In this document: in pieces, positions 1-5,744 of the stretch
How the letters are laid out: every line of letters begins with the position of its first letter
How positions within the stretch are numbered: position 1 is the first letter of the stretch
From: Pseudomonadota bacterium
GTDB lineage: Bacteria > Pseudomonadota > Alphaproteobacteria > Caulobacterales > Caulobacteraceae
Direction: 5' to 3'
NCBI GenBank assembly: GCA_023416055.1
Contig: JAEZIH010000034.1
Span: 1 to 6,081 of the forward strand
Length of the DNA: 6,081 bases
Translations under genes and position numbers: made by a program
The notes under the pieces: model-generated
Told to the model about the DNA's origin: nothing
What the model saw: only the letters and a program-made list of their open reading frames with translations
Database searches by the model: none

Positions 1-1123
1 CTTCTCCGTCCATGTCGCGCCAGCCGACGATGCGCAGGCCGTAGCCTTCGAGCGCGGCGGGGTTGGGGCGCGTGGAGCTCATAACGATCATGTCGCGTAC
101 GCCGAGATCGAGCAGGATCTGGGCGCCGACGCCGTAGTTTCTCAGGGCCCGGTCGACCGCCGCCGGCTTGCTGACGCCCGACAGCCGTTCAGCGAGGCCA
201 TGCAGCTCGGGGTCGCGCAGGAAGACGGTGACGCCTGCGCCGGGATGGTCGCTGATCGCCCTCAGCGCGCGCGGCACATAGTTCTGACGCGCCTCGACAT
301 GACCCAGCAGGTCGGCGGCGAAGTCCACCTGATGCATGCGCACAAGGGTCGGCTTGCCCGCTTCGATCTTGCCGTGGACGAGAGCGACGTGCTCCACGCC
401 CTCGATGACGTTGCGGTACAGCATCAGCCGGAACGGCCCGCCGTGGACGCTCTCGAACGGCGTGTCCATGACTCGCTCGACCAGTCGCTCAGTGCGGCGG
501 CGGTAGGCGATCAGGTCGGCGATGGTTCCGATCTTCAGCCCGTGCAGCTGGGCGAAGGCGATCAGGTCCGGCATCCGAGCCATGGTGCCGTCGTCGTTCA
601 TGATCTCGCAGATCACGCCCGCCGGCGTCAGCCCGGCCATGCGGCTGATGTCCACGGCCGCCTCGGTGTGGCCGGTGCGGACCAGCACGCCGCCGTCGCG
701 GGCCACCAGCGGGAAGACGTGGCCGGGCGAGACGATGTCGTCGGCGCCGCGGTTCGGATCCACGGCCACCTGCACCGTGCGGGCTCGGTCGGCGGCGGAG
801 ATGCCCGTGGTCACCCCTTCCTTCGCCTCGATCGAGACGGTGAAGGCTGTGCCCATGCTCTCGCGATTCTCGGCCGACATTGGCGGCAGGCGCAGCTGGC
901 GCGCCCGCTCGGCGGTGATGGCGAGGCAGATCAGTCCGCGCGCGTGGCGGGCCATGAAGTTGATCTGGTCCGGGGTCGCGAACTGGGCCGGGATGATGAC
1001 ATCGCCCTCGTTCTCGCGGTCCTCGGCGTCGACGAGGATGTAGGGCCGCCCGTTGCGGGCGTCCTCGAGGATGTCCTCGATCGGGCTGATCGGGCTGTCG
1101 TTCATACTGGCCGCCAGTTGCAT
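1..1123 (-). CDS. ribB: 3,4-dihydroxy-2-butanone 4-phosphate synthase with degenerate GTP cyclohydrolase II-like C-terminal domain (RibBX type), 3' end outside window
   Basis: The N-terminal domain (about residues 12-210) converts ribulose 5-phosphate to 3,4-dihydroxy-2-butanone 4-phosphate, the four-carbon unit of riboflavin. Its hallmarks are visible: acidic DRENEGD at 35-41, EGVTTGISAADR at 102-113, PGHVFPL at 133-139, RTGHTEAAVD at 149-158 and NDDGTMAR at 176-183. Residues from about 220 align with GTP cyclohydrolase II (GCHII), but the zinc-cysteine segment (family form GDxxGSxxCDCG) is replaced by DFAADLLGHVEARQ at 267-280. There is no cysteine in that stretch, and the usual EGRGIGL-type motif is absent. 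The tail (RNYGVGAQILLDLGVRD, then AALEGYGLRIV) keeps only the fold. This fits the RibBX variant known in Proteobacteria, so no GCHII activity is expected. The ATG at 1123 shares its A with the ribE stop (TGATG) and has AGGAG 8 nt upstream. An internal ATG at codon 7 lacks a ribosome site. 374 codons are visible; the stop lies beyond position 1. Confidence 0.93.
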   Translation of the reverse strand, partial: MQLAASMNDSPISPIEDILEDARNGRPYILVDAEDRENEGDVIIPAQFATPDQINFMARHARGLICLAITAERARQLRLPPMSAENRESMGTAFTVSIEAKEGVTTGISAADRARTVQVAVDPNRGADDIVSPGHVFPLVARDGGVLVRTGHTEAAVDISRMAGLTPAGVICEIMNDDGTMARMPDLIAFAQLHGLKIGTIADLIAYRRRTERLVERVMDTPFESVHGGPFRLMLYRNVIEGVEHVALVHGKIEAGKPTLVRMHQVDFAADLLGHVEARQNYVPRALRAISDHPGAGVTVFLRDPELHGLAERLSGVSKPAAVDRALRNYGVGAQILLDLGVRDMIVMSSTRPNPAALEGYGLRIVGWRDMDGE

Positions 1124-1713
1124 CAGGCCGTCTCCTGCCACCGCGCGAGGTATCGCGCCAGCATGTCGATCTCGAGATTGACCGCGTCGCCCGCCTTCAG
1201 GCCGCCCAGCGTGGTCGCTTCCCAGGTGTGAGGAATGATGTTGACGCCGAAGCGGCGGCCCTCGACGGCGTTCACCGTCAGGGACACGCCGTCCACGGTG
1301 ATCGAGCCTTTGGGGGCGATGAAGCGGTGCAGCGGCTCGGGCGCCTCGATCTCGATGCGGTGCGAGCCGCCTTCGGGCGTCAAGGACAGAACCCGGCCGA
1401 GACCGTCGACGTGGCCGGAGACGATGTGGCCGCCGAGCTCGTCGCCCAGTTTCGCGGCGCGCTCGAGGTTGACCCGGCCGCCTTCCTTCCAGCCTCCCAG
1501 CGTGGTCTTCGACAGCGTCTCGCCGGAAACCTCGACCGCGAACCAGCCGGAACCCTTCTCGGTCACCGTCAGGCAGCAGCCGGCGTGGCTGATCGAGGCG
1601 CCGATGTCGATGCCCGCCGTGTCCCAGGCGGTCTCGATCTCATAGCGCCGGTCGCGGTCGGTCTGTTCGACCTTCCGGACGCGGCCGATGTCGGTGACGA
1701 TGCCGGTGAACAT
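1123..1713 (-). CDS. ribE: Riboflavin synthase, alpha chain
   Basis: This 196-residue protein catalyses dismutation of two 6,7-dimethyl-8-ribityllumazine molecules to riboflavin, the last step of the pathway, in the cytoplasm. It has the canonical MFTGIV N-terminus and two tandem lumazine-binding barrels. Barrel 1 (about 1-90) carries SISHAGCCLTV at 40-50. Barrel 2 (about 91-190) opens with GGHIVSGHVDG at 94-104 and carries SITVDGVSLTVN at 137-148, the counterpart of the first motif. The C-terminal helix LEIDMLARYLAR is the trimerisation helix in this family. Length is normal (family about 195-215). The ATG directly abuts the ribD stop (TGAATG), and the stop overlaps the ribB start, indicating coupled translation. 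The symbol follows Bacillus usage; E. coli calls this enzyme RibC, so only the product name is unambiguous. Nothing is truncated. Confidence 0.97.
   Translation of the reverse strand: MFTGIVTDIGRVRKVEQTDRDRRYEIETAWDTAGIDIGASISHAGCCLTVTEKGSGWFAVEVSGETLSKTTLGGWKEGGRVNLERAAKLGDELGGHIVSGHVDGLGRVLSLTPEGGSHRIEIEAPEPLHRFIAPKGSITVDGVSLTVNAVEGRRFGVNIIPHTWEATTLGGLKAGDAVNLEIDMLARYLARWQETA
1132..1136 (-). promoter_or_regulatory. Ribosome binding site of ribB inside the end of ribE
   Basis: The minus strand reads AGGAG, then 8 nt, then ATG at 1123. The site lies in the Gln-Glu codons near the ribE C-terminus. It decides between the ATG at 1123 and the in-frame ATG at 1105, which has no purine-rich sequence before it. 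Confidence 0.7.
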
Positions 1714-2340
1714 TCAGATGCGCTCGTAGCGTTCCCACAGGTCGTCGCCCAGCGGTTCGGCCGACAGACGCCGGAACTTGGGGGCGTCGGCCAGCTTTGC
1801 AAGCGCCAGGGCCGCCACGCAGGACCGCCCCTCCCCGCCCAGCAGGATGGGGGCGCGGAACCACTCCAGCCGGTCGACCAGACCGGCGCGCAGGAAGCTG
1901 GCCGCCACCTGCCCTCCGCCCTCGATGAGAACCGAAGCTGCACCGGCCCGTCGGATCGCCCGCAGCGCCGCTTCCGGCGAAGGGCGGCCGTCAGGGGCCT
2001 CCACCTGCTCCACACGGGCCTGCCCTACGGCCGTAGGCTCCGCGGCGGTCAGGATCAGGCTGTCGCCCTGGACGATCTTCGCCGTCGCGGGCGTGCGCAG
2101 GCGGCTGTCCAGCACGACCCTCAACGGCTGGTCGACCGGCCGGCCTGGCAGGCGGGCGGTCAGTTCGGGGTCGTCGGCGAGCACCGTCCCGACGCCGACG
2201 AGGATGGCGTCATGGGCGGCGCGCAGCCGATGGCCTTCCAGCCGCGCCGCCTCGCCGGTGATCCATTTCGACTCGCCGGACGCCGTGGCGATCCGCCCGT
2301 CGAGGGAGGTCGCCAGCTTGAGAGTGACGGAGGGGCGCAT
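1714..2340 (-). CDS. ribD: RibD-type reductase, single domain (5-amino-6-(5-phosphoribosylamino)uracil reductase), no deaminase domain
   Basis: This 208-residue protein matches only the C-terminal reductase half of bifunctional RibD, a dihydrofolate-reductase-like fold. That half uses NADPH to reduce the ribosyl group of 5-amino-6-(5-phosphoribosylamino)uracil to ribitylamino. Visible hallmarks are TLKLATSLDGRIA at 6-18, GESKWITGEAAR at 22-33, DAILVGVGTVLADDPELTAR at 44-63, RVVLDS at 74-79 and LIEGGGQVAASF at 138-149. Full-length bacterial RibD is about 330-370 residues and begins with a cytidine-deaminase-like domain carrying an HAE motif and a PCxxxGxxPPC motif. Neither is present. The ORF starts one base from the end of nrdR, which leaves no room for a deaminase in any frame. 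The ATG shares its A with the nrdR stop (TGATG). The reductase motifs look intact, so this reads as a deliberate single-domain form, not decay. The deaminase must be encoded elsewhere if the pathway is complete. Confidence 0.9.
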   Translation of the reverse strand: MRPSVTLKLATSLDGRIATASGESKWITGEAARLEGHRLRAAHDAILVGVGTVLADDPELTARLPGRPVDQPLRVVLDSRLRTPATAKIVQGDSLILTAAEPTAVGQARVEQVEAPDGRPSPEAALRAIRRAGAASVLIEGGGQVAASFLRAGLVDRLEWFRAPILLGGEGRSCVAALALAKLADAPKFRRLSAEPLGDDLWERYERI

Positions 2341-2810
2341 CAGCGCGGGCCGGACTCGTCGTCCAGGCCCTCGTCCCCGAGGAAGCGGGCGAAGTCGCCG
2401 GTGTGGCGGAAGTCCTTGTAGACCGAGGCGTAGCGCACATAGGCCACCTCATCGACCGACTTCAGCGCCTTCATGATGAAGTCGCCGACCGTCGAGGACG
2501 GGATCTCGGTCTCCCCGAGGCTCTCCAGCTGGCGGACGATGCGGCTGACCAGCTGCTCGATCTGCTCAGGCTGCACCGGCCGCTTGCGCAGGGCGATGCC
2601 CAGCGAGCGCTCCAGCTTGTCGCGATCGAACGGCGTGCGCCGCCCGTTGCGCTTGAGGATGACCAGCTCGCGCAACTGCACCCGCTCGAAAGTGGTGAAG
2701 CGCCCGCTGCACTGCGGGCAGGAGCGCCGGCGCCGGATGGCCGCGCCGTCGTCGGACGGGCGGCTGTCCTTCACCTGGGTGTCCGCATTTCCGCAGAAGG
2801 GGCACTTCAT
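2340..2810 (-). CDS. nrdR: Transcriptional repressor NrdR of ribonucleotide reductase genes
   Basis: This 156-residue protein matches NrdR (usual length about 150-180). An N-terminal zinc ribbon has MKCPFCG with C3 and C6 and SCPQC with C31 and C34, with an RRRR basic patch at 26-29 that serves DNA contact. An ATP-cone domain follows from about 49 ([17 protein letters not shown]) to about 138 ([13 protein letters not shown]). In the family this domain senses ATP versus dATP and controls oligomerisation and binding to paired NrdR boxes upstream of nrd operons. The C-terminal tail (about 145-156) is acidic and not conserved. The gene lies 7 nt downstream of glyA and overlaps ribD by one base, the usual alphaproteobacterial linkage. 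No ribonucleotide reductase gene is in the window, so its main targets are elsewhere. A NrdR-box-like palindrome lies upstream of glyA in the same apparent operon. Confidence 0.98.
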   Translation of the reverse strand: MKCPFCGNADTQVKDSRPSDDGAAIRRRRSCPQCSGRFTTFERVQLRELVILKRNGRRTPFDRDKLERSLGIALRKRPVQPEQIEQLVSRIVRQLESLGETEIPSSTVGDFIMKALKSVDEVAYVRYASVYKDFRHTGDFARFLGDEGLDDESGPR

Positions 2811-2817
2811 CAGTCGC

Positions 2818-4101
2818 TCATCCGTAAATCGGGAAGCGACGGGTGAGCTCGCGAACCTCGCCGGAGACGCGCGCGGTCACCCCCGCGTCGGCTTCGTCGC
2901 CGCCCTTCATCGAGTCGATGACGTCGGCGATCCAGTGGCCGACCTGCTGGAACTCGCCCACGCCGAAGCCGCGGGTGGTGCCGGCGGGCGTGCCCAGGCG
3001 GACGCCCGAGGTCACGGTGAACGGTGCGGTGTCGAACGGCACGCCGTTCTTGTTGCAGGTCATCAGGGCGTGCTCCAGCGCCGCCTCGGTGGCCTTGCCG
3101 GTGACGCCCTTGGGCCGCAGGTCGACCAGCATCAGGTGGCTGTCGGTGCCGCCCGAAACGATCGCCGCGCCGCGCTCGACCAGCACGGCGGCCAGCGCCC
3201 GGGCGTTGTCGACCACCTGCTGCGCATAGGCCTTGAACTCGGGCTTCAGCGCTTCGCCGAAGGCCACCGCCTTGGCCGCGATGACGTGCTCCAGCGGGCC
3301 GCCCTGCAGACCGGGGAAGACGGCGGAGTTGATCTTCTTGCCCAGCTCGACGTCGTTCGACAGCACCATGCCGCCGCGGGGGCCGCGCAGCGTTTTGTGG
3401 GTGGTGGTGGTGACCACATGGGCGTGCGGCAGCGGATCGGGATAGACGCCGCCGGCGACCAGGCCCGCGTAGTGGGCCATGTCGACCATCAGGTAGGCGC
3501 CGACGCTGTCGGCGATCTCGCGGAAGCGCCTGAAATCGATGTGCCGGCTGTAGGCCGAGGCGCCGGCGAGGATCAGCTTCGGCTTCTCCTGCTCGGCCAT
3601 CTGCGCCACGTGGTCGTAGTCGATCAGGTGATCGTCCTCGCGGACCTTGTAGGTCACCGGCCGGAACCACTTGCCGGACTGGTTGGCCGGCGAGCCATGC
3701 GTCAGGTGGCCGCCGCAGGCCAGGTCCATGCCCAGGAAGGTGTCGCCCGGCTGCAGCAGCGCCTGGAACACCGCCTGGTTGGCCTGCGCGCCCGAGTGGG
3801 GCTGGACGTTGACGAAGGCGCAATTGAACAGCTTCTTCGCCCGCTCGCGGGCCAGGTCCTCGGTGACGTCGACGTATTCGCAGCCGCCGTAGTAGCGCCG
3901 CCCCGGATAGCCCTCGGCGTACTTGTTGGTCAGGACGGAGCCCTGGGCCTCCAGCACCGCCTTCGAGACGATGTTCTCGGAGGCGATCAGCTCGATCTGC
4001 TCCTGCTGGCGACGCAACTCGCCCTGGATGCCGCCGAAAATGTCCGGATCGGCGTCGGCGAGAGACTTCGAGAAGAAGGCGTCGTGGGTGAAGGCGGTCA
4101 C
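2818..4101 (-). CDS. glyA: Serine hydroxymethyltransferase
   Basis: This PLP enzyme interconverts serine plus tetrahydrofolate with glycine plus 5,10-methylene-tetrahydrofolate, supplying one-carbon units for purine, thymidylate and methionine synthesis. The product is 427 residues, normal for the family. Visible signatures are ELIASEN at 37-43, [16 protein letters not shown] at 58-73, [12 protein letters not shown] at 98-108, [13 protein letters not shown] at 206-218 and the PLP-lysine motif [14 protein letters not shown] with K236. A later segment ([16 protein letters not shown]) is also typical. Translation begins at GTG (plus strand cac, 4099-4101). GGGGA 5 nt upstream is a modest ribosome site, and no in-frame ATG lies nearby upstream. 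It is the first gene of the tight glyA-nrdR-ribD-ribE-ribB run. The 66-nt gap before it holds a perfect palindrome and a weak promoter-like pair. Upstream hemA uses glycine, so the neighbourhood makes metabolic sense. Confidence 0.98.
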   Translation of the reverse strand: MTAFTHDAFFSKSLADADPDIFGGIQGELRRQQEQIELIASENIVSKAVLEAQGSVLTNKYAEGYPGRRYYGGCEYVDVTEDLARERAKKLFNCAFVNVQPHSGAQANQAVFQALLQPGDTFLGMDLACGGHLTHGSPANQSGKWFRPVTYKVREDDHLIDYDHVAQMAEQEKPKLILAGASAYSRHIDFRRFREIADSVGAYLMVDMAHYAGLVAGGVYPDPLPHAHVVTTTTHKTLRGPRGGMVLSNDVELGKKINSAVFPGLQGGPLEHVIAAKAVAFGEALKPEFKAYAQQVVDNARALAAVLVERGAAIVSGGTDSHLMLVDLRPKGVTGKATEAALEHALMTCNKNGVPFDTAPFTVTSGVRLGTPAGTTRGFGVGEFQQVGHWIADVIDSMKGGDEADAGVTARVSGEVRELTRRFPIYG

Positions 4102-4128
4102 TGGAATCCCCGGCGTTGCGGCCCGTTC

Positions 4129-4156
4129 ATTTACGCCGCGCCACCTTCGGCCACAA
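4129..4156 (-). promoter_or_regulatory. Possible glyA operon promoter (weak match)
   Basis: On the minus strand TTGTGG (4156-4151) is followed after 16 nt by GTAAAT (4134-4129), about 28 nt upstream of the glyA GTG. The -35-like hexamer is half of the 16-bp palindrome, which would place an operator on the promoter. The -10 match is only three of six, so this is a guess driven by position and by the lack of another candidate. Confidence 0.25.
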
Positions 4157-4166
4157 CATGTTGTGG
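4151..4166. promoter_or_regulatory. Perfect 16-bp palindrome upstream of glyA, NrdR-box-like operator candidate
   Basis: CCACAACATGTTGTGG equals its own reverse complement over all 16 bases and has no loop, so it looks like a dimer binding site and not a terminator. It lies between the stop of the small ORF and glyA. Against the published NrdR-box consensus acaCwAtATaTwGtgt it agrees at 12 of 16 positions, including all the strongly conserved ones; positions 1, 7, 10 and 16 differ. NrdR boxes normally occur as pairs about three helical turns apart, and no second copy is visible on either side, so another regulator is equally possible. Confidence 0.5.
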
Positions 4167-4167
4167 G

Positions 4168-4356
4168 TCACCGCGACAGAAGCGCCCGCTTCAGCTTGGC
4201 CAGGGCGATGCGTTTCAGCCCCTCCGGCTCGGCCGCGGGGCCGAAGGCCGAAACCTCTACGCCGGTCGCGACGTGGACCGCCGAGCACTTCAGGTAGGCC
4301 CCGCTGCGGGTCAGTTCGAAGATGACCTCGCCGAGGTCGGCGTCAGGCGGCGACAG
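4168..4356 (-). CDS. Small conserved-looking protein with CTG start, possibly DUF6898-like
   Basis: After the hemA stop, another frame reads 62 codons to TGA at 4168-4170. It contains [20 protein letters not shown] (7-26), then [20 protein letters not shown] (29-48), then [12 protein letters not shown] (49-60). The layout of two or three beta strands with a T-G-x-E-V-S turn, then an amphipathic basic helix, resembles from memory small alphaproteobacterial proteins of the DUF6898 kind; that identification is tentative. The frame has no ATG, GTG or TTG. It is open back to a TGA inside hemA, and CTG at 4356-4354 is the only near-cognate start that gives a tidy N-terminus (Ser-Pro-Pro-Asp). That overlaps the last 14 nt of hemA, suggesting coupled reinitiation; no clear ribosome site is seen. 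Alternatives are another non-standard start such as ATC, or a relic that lost its start. Function is unknown. The coding-like protein pattern makes chance unlikely. Confidence 0.62.
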   Translation of the reverse strand: MSPPDADLGEVIFELTRSGAYLKCSAVHVATGVEVSAFGPAAEPEGLKRIALAKLKRALLSR

Positions 4357-5569
4357 GGCGGCGCGCCACGTTGCAGCGGGTCCACAGCTTGTCCATGGCC
4401 GTGACCAGCTCGTCCATCATGCCGTCGTCATGGTCCGGCGACGGCGTGAAGCGCAGCCGCTCGGTGCCCTTCGGCACGGTGGGATAGTTGATCGGCTGGA
4501 CGTAGATGCCGAAGTCCTCGAGCAGCATGTCCGAGATCATCTTGGTGTGGACCGGGTCGCCCACGAACACCGGGACGATGTGGCTCTCGGAATCCATTAC
4601 CGGGATGCCGGCCTCGGCGAAGCGGGCTTTCAGCGCCGCGGCGCGTTCCTGGTGCCGCTCGCGCAGCTCCGGATGGGCCTTCAGCCAGCGCACCGAGGCC
4701 AGCGCCCCGGCGGTCAGGGCCGGCGGCAGGCTGGTGGTGAAGATGAAGCCCGAGGCCCAGCTGCGCACCGCATCGACGATCACCGCGTCGGCGGCGATGT
4801 AGCCGCCCATGACGCCGATGGCCTTGCCGAGGGTGCATTCGATGATGTCGATCTGGTCCAGCACGCCGTCGCGTTCGGCGATGCCTGCCCCGCGCGCGCC
4901 GTACAGGCCCACGGCGTGGACCTCGTCCAGGTAGGTCAGGGCGCCGTACTTCTTCGCCAGGGCGATGGTCCCGGCGAGGTCGGCGATGTCGCCATCCATC
5001 GAATAGACGCTCTCGAAGGCGATCAGCTTGGGCGCCGAGACCGGCGCGTCCTTCAGCAGGGCCTCGAGATGCTCGAGATCGTTATGGGCGAAGATGTGCC
5101 GCGGCCCGCCGCCATGGCGGATGCCGGCGATCATCGAGGCGTGGTTCAGGCTGTCCGAGAAAATGATCAGCCCCGGCAGGATCTTCTGCAGGGTCGAAAG
5201 GGTCGCCTCGTTCCCGACGTAGCCCGAGGTGAACAGCAGCGCCGCTTCCTTCTGGTGCCAGTCGGCCAGCTCGGCCTCGAGGTCGACGGCGGAGCGGGTG
5301 GTGCCCGAGATGTTGCGGGTGCCCCCGGCCCCGGCGCCCGCGGCGTCGATCTCGGCCTTCATGGCCTCGACCACGGCCGGATGCTGGCCCATGCCGAGGT
5401 AGTCGTTCGAGCACCAGACCACGACGTCCTGCTCCGAACCGTCGGCGCGGCGGCGGATGGCGCGCGGGAATCGGCCGCGCACGCGCTTCAGGTCGGCGAA
5501 GACGCGATAGCGGCCTTCACCCCTGACCTGCTCCACGGCGGTCTCGAATGCGGTGCGATAGTCGAACAA
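4343..5569 (-). CDS. hemA: 5-aminolevulinate synthase
   Basis: This PLP enzyme condenses glycine with succinyl-CoA to 5-aminolevulinate, the committed step of haem synthesis by the C4 route used in Alphaproteobacteria and mitochondria. With the TTG start at 5569 it has 408 residues, matching the usual 400-410, and begins MFDYRTAFE like its relatives. Signatures are [14 protein letters not shown] at 51-64, [13 protein letters not shown] at 78-90, [12 protein letters not shown] at 113-124, [11 protein letters not shown] at 142-152, [12 protein letters not shown] at 213-224, the PLP-lysine motif [12 protein letters not shown] with K249, and [17 protein letters not shown] at 362-378. The last motif and the FTTSLPPA segment (277-284) separate it from KBL and AONS relatives. 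The frame stays open upstream to an ATG at 5776, but that extension overlaps mmsB and has no family match. GGGCAG before the TTG is a weak ribosome site. A Fur-like box lies about 100 nt upstream, suggesting iron control. Confidence 0.97.
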   Translation of the reverse strand: MFDYRTAFETAVEQVRGEGRYRVFADLKRVRGRFPRAIRRRADGSEQDVVVWCSNDYLGMGQHPAVVEAMKAEIDAAGAGAGGTRNISGTTRSAVDLEAELADWHQKEAALLFTSGYVGNEATLSTLQKILPGLIIFSDSLNHASMIAGIRHGGGPRHIFAHNDLEHLEALLKDAPVSAPKLIAFESVYSMDGDIADLAGTIALAKKYGALTYLDEVHAVGLYGARGAGIAERDGVLDQIDIIECTLGKAIGVMGGYIAADAVIVDAVRSWASGFIFTTSLPPALTAGALASVRWLKAHPELRERHQERAAALKARFAEAGIPVMDSESHIVPVFVGDPVHTKMISDMLLEDFGIYVQPINYPTVPKGTERLRFTPSPDHDDGMMDELVTAMDKLWTRCNVARRPVAA

Positions 5570-5640
5570 TGTCTGCCCGGAGTCGGCGGAGGTATGTCCG
5601 GGGCTATCTGCGCCCAACGACCCGTCCAGTCCAGCGGCGG

Positions 5641-5657
5641 CGACGGTTAAATCGTCG
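5641..5657. repeat. Near-perfect 17-bp dyad in the hemA leader
   Basis: CGACGGTTAAATCGTCG pairs at 7 of 8 arm positions around a central A, with one G-T. It lies 72 nt upstream of the hemA TTG and 12 nt from the Fur-like box. It could be a second operator half or a small leader hairpin. No named regulator is assigned. Confidence 0.3.
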
Positions 5658-5667
5658 CAACCTACTA

Positions 5668-5686
5668 ATTGATAACGGTTCTCATT
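5668..5686. promoter_or_regulatory. Candidate Fur-type operator upstream of hemA
   Basis: The core TGATAAC-G-GTTCTCA (5670-5684) is a 7-1-7 inverted repeat with one mismatched pair. It matches the Fur core TGATAATnATTATCA at 11 of 14 defined positions, and also has the TGA-N9-TCA spacing of the RirA iron box. It sits in the only AT-rich part of the mmsB-hemA gap, about 100 nt before the hemA start. Iron-responsive control of hemA is biologically expected, but no clear -35/-10 pair was found beside it. Confidence 0.45.
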
Positions 5687-5695
5687 CCGGGTTCT

Positions 5696-5726
5696 GACCA
5701 TGCCGCAATCTGGTCGCGGCATGGTC
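5696..5726 (-). terminator. Hairpin after mmsB, probable terminator without a U-tract
   Basis: On the minus strand GACCATGCCGC and GCGGCATGGTC form a perfect 11-bp stem around a 9-nt loop, starting 18 nt after the mmsB stop. Position and stem strength fit a transcription end for mmsB that would separate it from hemA. No run of T follows on the minus strand, so efficiency is uncertain; the stem could equally protect the mmsB 3' end. Confidence 0.5.
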
Positions 5727-5744
5727 CGGCCGCTTTGCGCGAGA

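Noticed and set aside
200..1231. 343-codon plus-strand frame opposite ribB
   Set aside because: Antisense shadow; the minus strand there is an unmistakable DHBP synthase.
1228..2421. 397-codon plus-strand frame opposite ribE and ribD
   Set aside because: Antisense shadow of two confidently identified enzymes.
2810..3823. 337-codon minus-strand frame overlapping glyA
   Set aside because: Out-of-frame reading of glyA, Arg/Gly/Pro-rich, no family resemblance.
4168..4356. Programmed frameshift joining hemA to the small ORF
   Set aside because: No slippery run was seen near the hemA stop, and hemA already ends at normal family length, so a fused product is unlikely.
2473..4404. 643-codon open frame on the plus strand
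   Set aside because: It runs antisense through nrdR and glyA, is rich in Gly, Arg, Val and Asp as expected from the reverse of GC-rich codons, and shows no domain; a shadow of the real genes.
4322..5650. 442-codon plus-strand frame opposite hemA
   Set aside because: Antisense shadow with low-complexity composition and no recognisable motif.
5570..5744. Riboswitch or structured RNA leader for hemA
   Set aside because: Apart from the hairpin close to mmsB and a 17-bp dyad, no conserved riboswitch element could be recognised.
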